A stretch of 64,000 nt of DNA from an uncultured Bacteroidales bacterium (GTDB taxonomy: Bacteria > Bacteroidota > Bacteroidia > Bacteroidales > UBA932), in contig CAKUSP010000001.1 of assembly GCA_934680015.1 (NCBI GenBank), forward strand, positions 274,879-338,878. Direction: 5' to 3'. Position 1 is the stretch's first letter. The number at the start of each line of letters is the position of its first letter. The notes below the pieces were generated by a model. It was not told where the DNA came from. It did no database searches and saw only the letters and a list, made by a program, of their open reading frames with translations. The translations under genes and the position numbers were made by a program. Of this stretch, positions 43,901 through 51,116 are shown piece after piece.

Positions 43901-44493
43901 AAGATGCTTGGTATAAATTACTTACTTCTAATAATAAAGACTTGCATAGATTAGGAAGTTACTTATTATTGTATGCAACAACATATGGATTTAATTATTT
44001 GCCAAATTCTTTAATGCCTTATGTTTCTGCTATAGTGAAGAGTAGATTAGAAGAATATAGTGCTACTATGAATAAAGACTTAAATGTGCAACAAAATGAA
44101 GCATTAGTTAGTTCTTTTAATAAACAATTTATGGCTAATCATTTATATGATAATTTCTTATTTAGTGAAATAAGAAAAAAGAAAAATGATGTTACTCTTG
44201 TAGATGATTATAAAATTATAACAGCTACTTTTGATGAGGGACAGAGTAAAACTTATGTTAAACTAAAAGCACCTGCTTTTGAAATAGGAGAAACAGTTAC
44301 TGTTTATTACAAAAAGATAAGTGAAGAAAAGAAAGGAGATAAAGTTGTATGTACTTATGAAAGAATACAAAAGATGGGTGATAGTAAATTAAGAGAGTAT
44401 TATTGCGTGAGAACTATTAGAACTATTAGAGAATTATTAGGGGAAAGGGAAAGATATGTATACATTTATGGACCTACTATAGGTACAGTATAG
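37999..44493 (+). CDS. Giant crAss-like-phage-type RNA-polymerase-like protein (2,164 residues)
   Basis: The gene is AT-rich with A/T-ending codons, unlike all its neighbours. The region around residues 1385-1425 has GYRIPSEAAYSMQPIYIKGF, then LPATMGSSIMLPAEIT and VGSDFDINKVFLLFPE. I read this as the double-psi beta-barrel motif of the very large RNA polymerase polypeptides of crAss-like phages, which have DFDID; here the third acid is Asn1418 (Asp1414 and Asp1416 are kept). An acidic low-complexity stretch lies near residues 255-295. The length is close to the roughly 2,180 residues recalled for the phi14:2 enzyme. The TTG start at 37999 is poor. A better start is the ATG at 37961 (after AAATTAAAAGATAAAT), in another frame that stays open to 38137, so a one-base shift near 38040 is likely. 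Confidence 0.72.
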   Translation: MDNESRRNIYKTWLNSEVGKQDRSLYNACSKALAICEAAARYPEEVKETERFEATKQAAEQWDKNNLKKQPVQTKEDKKPTTPLLGREGIGTAFDPKPTVEEQKRIDKIKEKARVTSKNLNSVFGSAAAKLNRVNLIVLKIEEVLDYYIEDLKADAESKGKKYKKTKKYLLTKYTDVLLREFKDVFLRPDQSLRKDSYTEEEWQYIEGEFKKIYDNFEQLFAEAANLLYKREDVKIDIVSQEDAKIGEFTDEDYDYIMNHETSEKTEKEEDNDTEDNDTETETVEAEEVNEEEKQDIKQGFSVKVREVDPRTTLSATSRRVLSNLHKVDLNGKKVKDDLGFEQYEDADRVHTVLLEVVSKLNSPEEFLPAIQKLGIKYGWAKELYKMIQDDIAEERGSRDLSHVANIDAALYTDLYSEYLNYWIQTENKTKRVNKSNAEEYLVKEWARVYSTGTAYSKYPVYNSNQTFNLQNIKRAEALFNSINEKVIVSYLSDEQRIQIYKDNILGIVELLRMIGVNTTKEELLASIDYIAENSEEGEREKNTLQAFVTITSSIGKILDSLYNKNLDKEGKSTLLPQGTNIFTDIKFQHKNDNRRRWAELAQIIGVIPENVTMASFTENGKSRYAYTKPSFWGRLLNAIHTLSSKQFENYLQENFGKYKQFKDKNGYKNEFLRLLDTDPNFKKTLQRKVLLSKDKKEIEEMNAAEYFAACYAEYSNVDNKKGEIWMPMFILSDSSSYEFYKVPSMGLIESLKGLVDLCMQEWERINLVLAREKNDMAPIANFDGKRGKQFCYFEFLNNSETFDAIVKAGSETERREIIEKALTEGINREFDTFISKYAKDAKEEKIKDLKHFYYNYAFWNSQMMQLLMVDPAYFKSITDFFKRCKGVISATKRLYTPAMERRAQLESRNFNRKKRRFISLSDIQYKSKILTEVGAIFKKAVEEGRMNKLEYDFMMSNWNSNVNVTDGQGFVTLTSLKDTLLGLGLWNDTMQETYMHIKTGRFTFRDIQTMVTVLKPYVFTNIDVESGVTNSEGENYGTLKVPMIIKNSEAVMMAIYQEIAGELGNSPFLKALNRFCEKENVELAQFSSGIKIGNIAPIDLNKAIEENWSEEQILDYLEDVSKIPNVIKEHNREDWGLITETPEHARDALSIIGSQAKKITTANIPNSFSFTYKHNGKEIKIGKESFVNLVQFMLTAGYIKGFEEVQKICRDNISLSTFLLSQMAGSDQYTDDDRYAVSLNEDGEFNVPLTEPANKNRIEKLLSSVVSKKVTRQQMAGAACVQISAIGKTDDLSIRFKDKDGKLLPTKKQWLKNNKDKTEKDWEDYINSIEGLSVAYYECYMPVYAKKLFRKYFKDGKVDINKLPEELRKVIGYRIPSEAAYSMQPIYIKGFLPATMGSSIMLPAEITKIVGSDFDINKVFLLFPEIKETRNGDETTILVADTVNLEDYINEDGSIDYTKMYKETTQAQRNTLLKDLIFEFLTNKDTADLNLRVGNFSDYVREATIADIMDNMSIPQILEYYNIKQEDIIDTTEIKKIVAKFYDEINNMSSSELRKLKEQALSRNQSLVSLNTQLFTFEQFNLGDKMIGINAVAAAGHNIGELTTTRTKKPFTFLGYTISKIDDIYDKEGTLISSNIAEGIGASVDNASNPTLYSLGHNSNTGNVTNFLLRAGIPLKVVLKYVKAMSTLEKNSEYKKLKISDNERKGLYRAINSVKLEDIIILSKMVETPGYLEIDSNKSLAKTVHVLNEVIQSYGGTLNSYTLAARGDAQSNEAGPTLGQTIATLLKLKDSLNSADEKGNIVTNMINIDSLLEQNPNSIDDLINEVMEQPIPFVYAATKCGLVMGNNQLLKHVKIKAVLQNALDLLSGTNITYTSTDELAKFIDQYINDYYLFLLRGTPSFSYDYIELLQEVPNVLAEMQEKYPEEFRTNALLNNIKVYVYNNSVIGQRIGFSKDYGVNRTQIENIKDAWYKLLTSNNKDLHRLGSYLLLYATTYGFNYLPNSLMPYVSAIVKSRLEEYSATMNKDLNVQQNEALVSSFNKQFMANHLYDNFLFSEIRKKKNDVTLVDDYKIITATFDEGQSKTYVKLKAPAFEIGETVTVYYKKISEEKKGDKVVCTYERIQKMGDSKLREYYCVRTIRTIRELLGERERYVYIYGPTIGTV

Positions 44494-44516
44494 CAATACT
44501 ACGACCAACTATACAT

Positions 44517-44582
44517 ATGGGTGACAAAGAAAATAATTGCCGTTTTGTTACTTACATTCGTCAGGTTGCTTGTATTAACTAA
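44517..44582 (+). pseudogene. Truncated phage gene fused to an IS transposase tail
   Basis: ATG at 44517 starts MGDKENNCRFVT in the AT-rich phage DNA. From 44553 the frame runs into the IS right end, giving YIRQVACIN, the same as the C-terminus of OrfB (YIRQVAWH). The gene after the giant phage gene has thus been cut after twelve codons by the IS end. Confidence 0.65.
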
Positions 44583-44621
44583 GAACAACACTGTACCTGT
44601 TTAAAAAATGGTAGTATTGTA
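44553..44621 (+). mobile_element. IS3-family right-end remnant, copy 2
   Basis: From TACATTCGTCAGGTTGCTTG to the terminal GGTAGTATTGTA this 69-bp stretch is almost identical to 37598-37667, the right end of copy 1, in the same orientation. The rest of the IS is absent. The two right ends therefore bracket the phage segment as direct repeats. Confidence 0.82.
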
Positions 44622-44821
44622 GTCTTTCAGTACCAATGTCTGCTGCACTCTTGCAGATTCTTTGAGTGTGCGATCATCCCACAGTTCGACTCGCAGGAAG
44701 TCGGAAAGGGCAATGCGTGATCATCGTTCTTTCTGTCTTCTGTAGAGTGAGCAGGCAAACCGACAGGCGCGGCAGGAGTCGGACGGTATGATGGTCGGGG
44801 CGAGAGATGGCGGCCTTTCCA
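44622..44821. other. Scrambled spacer with possible coding scraps
   Basis: No intact gene is visible. On the minus strand, 44627-44720 can be read as ALSDFLRVELWDD, TLKESARVQQTLVL, which looks like a protein fragment, but I cannot name its family. The nearby CGGCGC-rich DNA differs from the AT-rich phage DNA to the left. Confidence 0.35.
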
Positions 44822-44920
44822 GCTCTTGCTTTTGATCACGATCATATATTGCATGTTGCGCTGAGCCGTTTAAAAGAGGAAATCCATTTTGAACCTATTG
44901 GCTTTGAACTTCTTCCATGC
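44822..44920 (+). pseudogene. Fragment of an NrtR-type Nudix regulator
   Basis: The plus strand reads [32 protein letters not shown], which matches the linker and start of the winged helix in the intact regulator at 15496-16188 ([29 protein letters not shown]). The DNA is clearly different, so this derives from another paralogue. Everything before and after is missing. Confidence 0.65.
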
Positions 44921-45022
44921 GTATTATCCAAAATTATTTTGGAAATATAACATCCCCAAAAGTTTTAGTTATATCCCAAAATAGCAGCGGGGACTGTGCC
45001 GCTGCTATTCGTTTTTTTACCA

Positions 45023-47269
45023 TTAGAACTCAGTAATCAGTTCTCCGGTCTCTATGTCCACGTAGTTCCATTGGGGTTTTTCTAATAAAGACACGATATC
45101 TTTGTAATCGCGGTCTTTTCTGATATGGACGGTTACGCCTGTTGAAGGGCAACCATTAAATGTGCACGGCAAGCCTTTGTCAATATTTTTTACCGCATTC
45201 AGCCAAACTTCCGTCAACGAACTGCAGCCATAGAACATATAATAATAACAGCTGTTCGCCAGCGTCTCTGCTTGGAGTTTTGGAGCTTTCTGCAGATTCG
45301 TACAGCCATAGAACATATTCTCGTAGCAGCTTTCATACAATGTCGTCGCAGGAAGACTTTCCGGTACTTCTGTCAGACTTGTGCACCCTGCAAACATCCT
45401 ATTATAGCATTCCGTGTTTAAATTCATGGATGGTAATGCCGGCGCCTTTTTCAAACTGGTACAGCCAGAGAACATTTTATAACATATATTCGGGAATAAA
45501 GCAGTTCCTTCGGCAAACAATACATCCTGAACCGTCTCAAGAGATGTACATCTGGAGAACATAGAATGACAGTGACTATTTCCACTATCGATTTTGACAG
45601 CCTTGATGACAGGAGCTTTCTTTAAAGATGAACACCCCGAAAACATAAGACGATAGCACTCAGGGTACAACGTCTCTACATAGAGCGCCGACGGGCCTTC
45701 TTCAAGGGCGCTGCACCAAGCAAACATCTGATAGCAGTTTTGACTACCTGTGAATTCTCTTGCAAGAATCTCAGGCGCCTTTTTGAGAGCCTTACAGCTC
45801 TGGAACATACATTTATACGCATTTTGCCCGACAGTTGTCGCTTTCAAATCAGGCGAATATGTCAATTGCTCACACGTATCGAACATATAGCTATAACAAT
45901 CATCCGGCAGCATAGTTGCAGGAAGTTCAGGGGCGTTCTCTATTGAACTACCACTGAACATACCATAATAACATTTTGTAGTAAGCTCAGTCATTGGCAG
46001 CTCCGGTGCACTTACAAGTGCTGCAGCATTTTTGAAAAGCCACGAGAATCTGGCATCCTTGGTGCTTACCATCCCATAATCTTCATAGTCTATGAGCGTG
46101 CGTATATCTCCATTGCACCTTACTTTGACCTCCGGATTGGCAAACTGCACATTATATGAACTGAGAGAATTCTTTCCATCGGATGTTCCATTCGGACTCT
46201 TGCCGCGAAGTCTCAGAATGCCATATTCGCCCCCGAAGGTAATGTCATTGGATGCCCCGTCCTCTGTAAGCGTAAATTTGCTCCATGCGCCACCATTTAC
46301 GGAATACTCGAACAAATCTACATTTATATTTGCGTTTGTCCCTTTATTGAACGTGAAAGTCTGCTTCTCGTCCGCAAGGAACGTGATGTACGGAGTCACA
46401 AGTTCAACATTATCCTTTCCAGAAGTTCCGAGATTGGTGACAACTCCATGTTTGATAGTCAATGACTTGGTGGTTGATCTGTTATACTGCTTCCCGTCAG
46501 CGCCATTGAATATAAGGGAGAATCCCTTGTCCAATGTGCCCGGAAGCAGAGCAATGTAGTACTCAGCCCCGGCTTCGATGTTTCCCGTAAGGGACACCTC
46601 TCTGCGTCCGTCCGTCGTTACAGTGGCTGAAGGCACGCTGGAGCCTCCATTCAGCGCAATATCCATGCTCCCGGCAATTTCGGAAACATTCCTGTTATCA
46701 CTGAAAATTAAACAGCTGCAATCGAACCCGCAAATAATCTTAACATATCCGACAACGTTTCTGAAAGAGATAGTGCTTCCGTCGGAACTTTTAGCAGCCA
46801 TAAGAGCTGCCTTCGAGTCGAAAGATCCCTTCACCGCAGTCTGTTCTCCTTTGAGGGACACGCCTTTGATTTCGCCCGTGGCGGCATCTATCTTCGCCGC
46901 CTCCTGATATGGATACAGCACGGTGTACGAGTCCGCAAGTTTTGTGACCTTACCATCGAACTTACCCGTCGGACTTTCTGCGCCTTCCTTGAGAGTAAAC
47001 TTACAGTTGATACCAGCCCCGTCAAAGACACTGATGGCATCGTCTTCGCTCCAGTTGATGATAGTATTGTTCTCCTCGTTTATGGCTGCCCGGGTAAGGA
47101 CGTCATCATCAGCTTTTTCTGCTGTGAATGTGAGATGGAATCCTTCTCCGTCCGAAGAAGGTGTCTTTTCAGCAAGATTTTCTTTTGCGCAGCCATAAAG
47201 CGCCATAACTGCGGCAATAGACGCCAAGATGATTTTACCTAATCTTTTCATAGCCAAGCCTTTTACCAT
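45023..47269 (-). CDS. Fimbrillin-like lipoprotein with BspA-type leucine-rich repeats
   Basis: The 748-residue lipoprotein has the signal MKRLGKIILASIAAVMALYGC (the first Met of this part is at 47251). The N-terminal half resembles a fimbrillin-type domain (ISVFDGAGINCKFTLKEGAE, YTVLYPYQEAAKI, EYYIALLPGTLDKGFSLIF). From about residue 410 there are roughly eleven 23-to-27-residue repeats built on CYxxMFxGCxSLxxAPxL, as in BspA-like surface proteins, before a short capping domain with IRKDRDYKDIVSLLE. Such proteins are thought to bind host or bacterial surface ligands. The ATG at 47269 overlaps the TAA of the small upstream gene (ATGGTAA) and follows GAGGA; 47251 is an alternative. Confidence 0.85.
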   Translation of the reverse strand: MVKGLAMKRLGKIILASIAAVMALYGCAKENLAEKTPSSDGEGFHLTFTAEKADDDVLTRAAINEENNTIINWSEDDAISVFDGAGINCKFTLKEGAESPTGKFDGKVTKLADSYTVLYPYQEAAKIDAATGEIKGVSLKGEQTAVKGSFDSKAALMAAKSSDGSTISFRNVVGYVKIICGFDCSCLIFSDNRNVSEIAGSMDIALNGGSSVPSATVTTDGRREVSLTGNIEAGAEYYIALLPGTLDKGFSLIFNGADGKQYNRSTTKSLTIKHGVVTNLGTSGKDNVELVTPYITFLADEKQTFTFNKGTNANINVDLFEYSVNGGAWSKFTLTEDGASNDITFGGEYGILRLRGKSPNGTSDGKNSLSSYNVQFANPEVKVRCNGDIRTLIDYEDYGMVSTKDARFSWLFKNAAALVSAPELPMTELTTKCYYGMFSGSSIENAPELPATMLPDDCYSYMFDTCEQLTYSPDLKATTVGQNAYKCMFQSCKALKKAPEILAREFTGSQNCYQMFAWCSALEEGPSALYVETLYPECYRLMFSGCSSLKKAPVIKAVKIDSGNSHCHSMFSRCTSLETVQDVLFAEGTALFPNICYKMFSGCTSLKKAPALPSMNLNTECYNRMFAGCTSLTEVPESLPATTLYESCYENMFYGCTNLQKAPKLQAETLANSCYYYMFYGCSSLTEVWLNAVKNIDKGLPCTFNGCPSTGVTVHIRKDRDYKDIVSLLEKPQWNYVDIETGELITEF

Positions 47270-47421
47270 TCGAAATCCTCATTAGTTAAGCTCTCCGTGC
47301 AGACTTCGCTGCCAACCATTACGCAACCCTGCAGTTCAATTCCGATTACCTCTACATCCGGCGAAACATAAGGACGGGTATCATTGCCCCTCACGCCTAT
47401 TGAAAAATTTTTACAATACAT
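47263..47421 (-). CDS. Small protein coupled to the BspA-like gene
   Basis: A 52-codon frame runs from ATG 47421 to TAA 47263. It reads MYCKNFSIGVRGNDTRPYVS, PDVEVIGIELQGCVMVGSEV and ends CTESLTNEDFEW. It resembles the short 'YVSPEIEV' peptides that often lie upstream of fimbrillin-like surface proteins in Bacteroidetes. It has no signal peptide. Its stop overlaps the next start codon, so translation of the two genes is probably coupled. Confidence 0.6.
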   Translation of the reverse strand: MYCKNFSIGVRGNDTRPYVSPDVEVIGIELQGCVMVGSEVCTESLTNEDFEW

Positions 47422-47433
47422 GTTGGTTATATT

Positions 47434-47441
47434 TTACTTTT
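47434..47441 (+). promoter_or_regulatory. Possible -7 box for a small plus-strand gene
   Basis: TACTTTTG matches the Bacteroidetes -7 pattern and precedes the 49-codon frame at 47503 by about 60 bases. Confidence 0.4.
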
Positions 47442-47502
47442 GTATATTTCAGATTATTCTTATGCAGACGCAGCTGCATTAGGTAAATTCTATGTAAATT
47501 AA

Positions 47503-47652
47503 ATGAAAAAACTCAAAGCGTCAAAACTCTATTGCATGTTTGAGAAAAATCTTTGCCAGAATTGCTTCTTAAAGGAAAAATCCATGGGCAAAGTATATCT
47601 TAGAAGAAATAGAATGTTGCCCCATGAAACACGGCTCTTTCATTTAAGATAA
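47503..47652 (+). CDS. Possible 49-residue protein
   Basis: The ATG follows TAAATTAA, and a -7 box lies 60 bases upstream. The product is basic (MKKLKASKLYCMFEKNLCQN at the start, GKVYLRRNRMLP near the end) with no recognised motif. It may be only a chance frame. Confidence 0.3.
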   Translation: MKKLKASKLYCMFEKNLCQNCFLKEKSMGKVYLRRNRMLPHETRLFHLR

Positions 47653-48109
47653 AGCAGATATTTATGCGAGATACCACCAAATAAGGTGGTAAATACGGCA
47701 AAGGTGGTAAAATTAGTCCTAAAAGGAGCGATTGTTAGATATGTAGCACCAGAAAAATTGAGTATCAATGTTTTCAATTTCCCCAGTAGAGAATGGACGG
47801 AGGCCTGTGGTCAATGCCATGATTGTAAGCAGTAGCTTTGCATCAGCGGAAATCGGAAGCTTCAGTTTCAGCAAAAATTGGCGAGAAGAGGGTTGCTGCG
47901 TTTGGATGAGACAATTTCCGCTGCTGTCTGGCCTATGATGTCGCGAGAGAATAGAACGATGTCTCGTATAGCTTGTCATCAGCGGCAGTTGTTCCCATTT
48001 TGGAAATAATTGAATCTACAAAAAATCAGACTCGCATGATTGCATACTATAAATATTAAAAGATTATAGTATATTCTCATCTTTGACACTTGGATTTAGG
48101 AAAAACGAG
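47653..48109. other. Spacer with a TACCACC inverted repeat and a decayed reading frame
   Basis: TACCACC (47672-47678) and GGTGGTA (47685-47691) form a small palindrome, with a second GGTGGTA at 47703-47709. A minus-strand frame at 47719-47979 (86 codons) has coding-like stretches in more than one frame, which suggests an eroded gene; its family is not recognisable. The remainder is AT-rich. Confidence 0.4.
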
Positions 48110-48140
48110 CCCCTAGACCGCTGTAGTGGCGATTTAGGGG
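48110..48140 (+). terminator. Strong hairpin followed by T-rich sequence
   Basis: CCCCTA, then CCGC with GGCG inside, then TTAGGGG form a 31-nt hairpin followed by TATTTTAGTTTT. ATCTTTG about 25 bases upstream could be a -7 box, so this may be a short leader or small RNA ending at this hairpin rather than the end of a gene. Confidence 0.5.
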
Positions 48141-48225
48141 TATTTTAGTTTTCCAACTTTGTAGCTATTATTCTAATTTTACTTCATATTCAAAGGAAGG
48201 GTTTGACGATGAGGAACAGATTCGG

Positions 48226-48834
48226 TTGAGGGATTTTAACGCTTGGCTTGGTGGGTTCCGCAACTCCATTGCCGATTATAAATATTACATTGATTTTCCC
48301 AAGGTGTTTGCAAATGTTGATGCGCTCAGGATTGAACTAAACATTCTTAACTCATTGATCGGGTCACGAAATATCGAGGCTGATTTTGAGAATATAATCG
48401 AACGTTACCCGGAGACTCTAAAGTGCATCCCTATACTTCTGGCTAAACGCGAGATGGATATTTTCGCAATGGATGAAGAAGGAGCATTCTGCTACAATTT
48501 CGTGGCGAGAAACTATCCGACATCTCAGTATAAGGTCTTTATGAGAAAGACTGGATTGTTCGATCTTATGGAGAATCATCTGATTAATAATCTGGTGGAC
48601 TATGTAATTGGCGTCGAGACTGGACTTGACTCTAACGGACGCAGGTTCTTGGGGATAGATATGGAGGATAAGTTTCTGGAGATTAGCAAGGCACGAAGAG
48701 AAGAACTTGACAATTTGTCTCTTCGCACTGAGTATCTGGAGAAACTACAAAAACAGGCAAAACTCTTCGAGGATAAGGATATTCGTGTCCTCAGCGAGCC
48801 GCCTATTTATTATGGTGCAGGGTTGCCGTTCTAA
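48226..48834 (+). pseudogene. DpnII/MboI-type endonuclease N-terminus fused to a DNA methyltransferase C-terminus
   Basis: Residues 3 to about 138 match the first half of GATC-specific DpnII/MboI endonucleases: DFNAWLGGFRNSIADYKYYI, LNILNSLIGSRNIEADFENI, PETLKCIPILLAKRE and NLVDYVIGVETGLDSNGR. At residue 139 the sequence switches to RRFLGIDMEDKFLEISKARR, the C-terminal motif of an N6/N4 DNA methyltransferase ('G.rFiGie.....y.eia..R'), and ends YYGAGLPF. The nuclease catalytic half and the methyltransferase catalytic half are missing. The frame stays open upstream to 48127 (SYSKEGFDDEEQIRLRDF) without a good start. A deletion joining the two genes at a shared Gly-Arg explains this. No other methyltransferase gene is near. 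Confidence 0.78.
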
Positions 48835-49071
48835 TATTCCTTGTAATTTGTCCGTTAAAATGGTCCATAGCCGTTCATAAGCATTCATGACTTTATATTT
48901 TTTGATTGATTTACAAAGTTATGAATGCCTTTCCCCATCCTCAAAACGGGGAATTATCTTTGCAAGAAAATAGTTCCGCTCTGCCCATATAGGCAAGTCT
49001 TTAGGCATCGTAGCGGACGCGGAGATGACGAAGATCTTGCCGGGCGTTCGTGGTAGTTATCGGTAAATGAA
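48835..49071. other. Spacer with an inverted repeat
   Basis: CATTCATGACTTT near 48884 and AAAGTTATGAATG near 48916 are inverted repeats of 13 bases with one mismatch. A plus-strand TATCTTTG near 48955 could be a promoter, but no gene follows on that strand. The base composition rises towards the GC-richer operon that follows. Confidence 0.4.
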
Positions 49072-50658
49072 CTACTTTCCGAACAGCCAGCGGAGACGTT
49101 CTGCCGTATAGGACTGCTCGCAGGTGGTCTGATGCGACCATTGTTCGGATGCCGGCACTATGGTGCACGAAGCATTGCCTCCGGCGGCATTGATGCTCTC
49201 GCAGAATGCCTTGACATCCTCGTATGCGGTCTTCATCACCTCGTCCGACTCACTCATCACCGTGCAGACGCGCATTGACTTGAAATTTGCCGCATCGGCA
49301 GTTCCTGGCTTCCCTGCGACGGGCATTATCCCGCTGAACTTCTCCGGATAGGCGTTGGCCAGCGACCAGGTGCCGGTGCCTCCCATCGAGCCGCCGAGGA
49401 CATATATCCCGTCACAGGCCGCTTCGTACTCACCGATAAGCTTCGCGAGAGGCTCGTTCATCTTCGCGCCCCAACTCCCGGAGGAAGGACATTGAGGGAC
49501 AATGAATATGCTCGGAATGGAATTGTCCGCCAGATACCCGGCGATAACGCTGACGGCGGCTTCCTTCATCTGCGTCTCGTTGTCGTTTCCCTTGGAAGAA
49601 CCACCATGCAGATACATCACCAGAATCGGCTTTACGGCTTCAGCACTCGCTATGCTCTTCATCCTGTACGGCAATGTGCCGCTGACGTATTTTCCGAAGT
49701 CGTCAAGAGGGGCGTCTGTTCCAACTCCTGGAGCATAGTTGTTCATTTCCGAATACGGAATGCCTCGCGCTATGCGGAATCCTGCCTTTGGCTTGTAGTT
49801 CGATGTCGGGATCTTGGTCCGGAACGACACGCGAAGCCCGAAGGAGCTGCTCTGCCAATGCCCGCCGCGCAAAACGTGCGTGGAGACATTCTTTCCGGCA
49901 TATACGTATTCCTTGTTTGCGTCAGAAGGACCTTTTGGATTGACCTGCTCCACGTCAGAATATGGCCCATACCAGTCGTAGCACCACTCGAAGGCATTGC
50001 CCGACATATCGTATATGCCAAGTTCGTTGGCTGCTTTAAGACCCACCTTGTTAACGTGGCTCAAGCCGTTTTCCTTGAACCAGCCGGCTTCATTCACGTC
50101 ATTGCTTCCGCTGTAGCGATAGTCCTTGCTCTTTACTCCACCCCTTGCCGCGAACTCCCATTCCGCCTCGGTCGGAAGCCTCCAGTCTCCTCCGGTCAGT
50201 TCATTGAGCCTGTCAATGAACCTGCACGCATCATCCCAGTCCACGCCGTCCATTGCCCTGTCGTCATCCTCGCCATATTCCGAAGCCGACCAGCAAGACT
50301 CCAATGTTCCCATCACTTCTTTCCAAAGTCCTTGTGTGACTTCGTATTTAGATATCTCGAAATCGGACAATGTTACCTTATGAAGCGGAAGTTCGTCCGG
50401 ACGCGGGTCATTGTTGTCCTGAGCATCTGACTCCGCTTTTGTCAATGCTCCGTTGTCCAGACCGGAAGTCGTCTGTCCCATAATGAAAGTTCCTCCCTCA
50501 ACTTTCACCATCATTGACTCGACCCTCTCTTTGAGGGGCAGTGTCTCCGTATCTTTGCCGTCTTCGTCACCGCTAACAGGCTGTCCCTCTTTTGAGGAAC
50601 AACCTGCCAATGCTATCGAAATGGCGATGATGCCATAATATACTCTATCTCTGCGCAT
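49072..50658 (-). CDS. SUMF1-domain and alpha/beta-hydrolase fusion lipoprotein
   Basis: The 528-residue lipoprotein has the signal MRRDRVYYGIIAISIALAGC. Residues about 50-300 form a SUMF1/FGE-like domain: VEGGTFIMGQT, EISKYEVTQGLWKEVMG, WRLPTEAEWEFAARGG, MSGNAFEWCYDWYG, LRGGHWQSSS and KAGFRIAR. The copper-binding cysteine pair of true formylglycine enzymes is absent, so this is a binding or other derivative. Residues about 315-528 are an esterase-type hydrolase: ILVMYLHGGSS, IFIVPQCPSSG, VLGGSMGGTGTW with the nucleophile serine, and a C-terminal histidine in EQWSHQTT. It is the last gene of a five-gene operon and overlaps the preceding one by 14 bases. An upstream in-frame ATG at 50697 would lack a signal peptide. 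Confidence 0.82.
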   Translation of the reverse strand: MRRDRVYYGIIAISIALAGCSSKEGQPVSGDEDGKDTETLPLKERVESMMVKVEGGTFIMGQTTSGLDNGALTKAESDAQDNNDPRPDELPLHKVTLSDFEISKYEVTQGLWKEVMGTLESCWSASEYGEDDDRAMDGVDWDDACRFIDRLNELTGGDWRLPTEAEWEFAARGGVKSKDYRYSGSNDVNEAGWFKENGLSHVNKVGLKAANELGIYDMSGNAFEWCYDWYGPYSDVEQVNPKGPSDANKEYVYAGKNVSTHVLRGGHWQSSSFGLRVSFRTKIPTSNYKPKAGFRIARGIPYSEMNNYAPGVGTDAPLDDFGKYVSGTLPYRMKSIASAEAVKPILVMYLHGGSSKGNDNETQMKEAAVSVIAGYLADNSIPSIFIVPQCPSSGSWGAKMNEPLAKLIGEYEAACDGIYVLGGSMGGTGTWSLANAYPEKFSGIMPVAGKPGTADAANFKSMRVCTVMSESDEVMKTAYEDVKAFCESINAAGGNASCTIVPASEQWSHQTTCEQSYTAERLRWLFGK

Positions 50659-51109
50659 TGCTTCTTGTTTTTGATGATTGCTGTCTCCTTGATCCATGCG
50701 GCTTCGGCTGCGAGAGCCTGCGCATCATATCGCGTTCGATTTCATACACCCGGGATATCTGCTTCTGTGAGAGAAACGTGCTGTAGATATCGTAGTATTT
50801 TTTGCGGAGGTCCAGAATCTTCTGGCTGCGCTCGAAACGCTGCTTCATCTCCTCCTCGCCTGGTTTATCCGACTGCGGCTTGCCGAGGCTTGGCCCCAGT
50901 GCCCAAAGTTCTCGCTGGAAACTGCAGTATGTCTCCTCGAATTTTTTGCTCGTAGCCTCATCGAACGCCAGTTCCGTGGAAATGTGTTCGGCTTGTTTCA
51001 TCGCAAGTTCCTCGCGGCTGATCTTCTTTCCGTTAGGCTGTGCGGCCAATGTCATTGACATAAGAATTGCGAATGATGCCGCGATTATTGTTCTGAATAT
51101 TGTTTTCAT
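50645..51109 (-). CDS. Periplasmic Spy/CpxP-like protein
   Basis: The 154-residue exported protein (signal ending LAA, about residue 23) is helical and basic. It has KQAEHISTELAFDEATSKKF, then a long helix with RFERSQKILDLRKKYYDIYS and FLSQKQISRVYEIERDM. This is the pattern of the small Spy/CpxP-like or DUF4890 proteins that often accompany ECF sigma genes in Bacteroidetes. The C-terminal 20 residues are very rich in Arg, Ser and Gln. It sits between the anti-sigma gene (seven-base gap) and the SUMF1 gene (overlap). Confidence 0.72.
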   Translation of the reverse strand: MKTIFRTIIAASFAILMSMTLAAQPNGKKISREELAMKQAEHISTELAFDEATSKKFEETYCSFQRELWALGPSLGKPQSDKPGEEEMKQRFERSQKILDLRKKYYDIYSTFLSQKQISRVYEIERDMMRRLSQPKPHGSRRQQSSKTRSNAQR

Positions 51110-51116
51110 CTGTCTT

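Noticed and set aside
36603..44621. The phage gene as cargo of a composite transposon
   Set aside because: Copy 2 is only a 69-bp right end without a left end or transposase, and copy 1 has a defective transposase, so no working composite element is present.
49492..50430. 312-codon plus-strand frame opposite the SUMF1-hydrolase gene
   Set aside because: The minus strand encodes clear SUMF1 and esterase motifs with a lipoprotein signal over this stretch. The long antisense frame is a product of the high G+C content.
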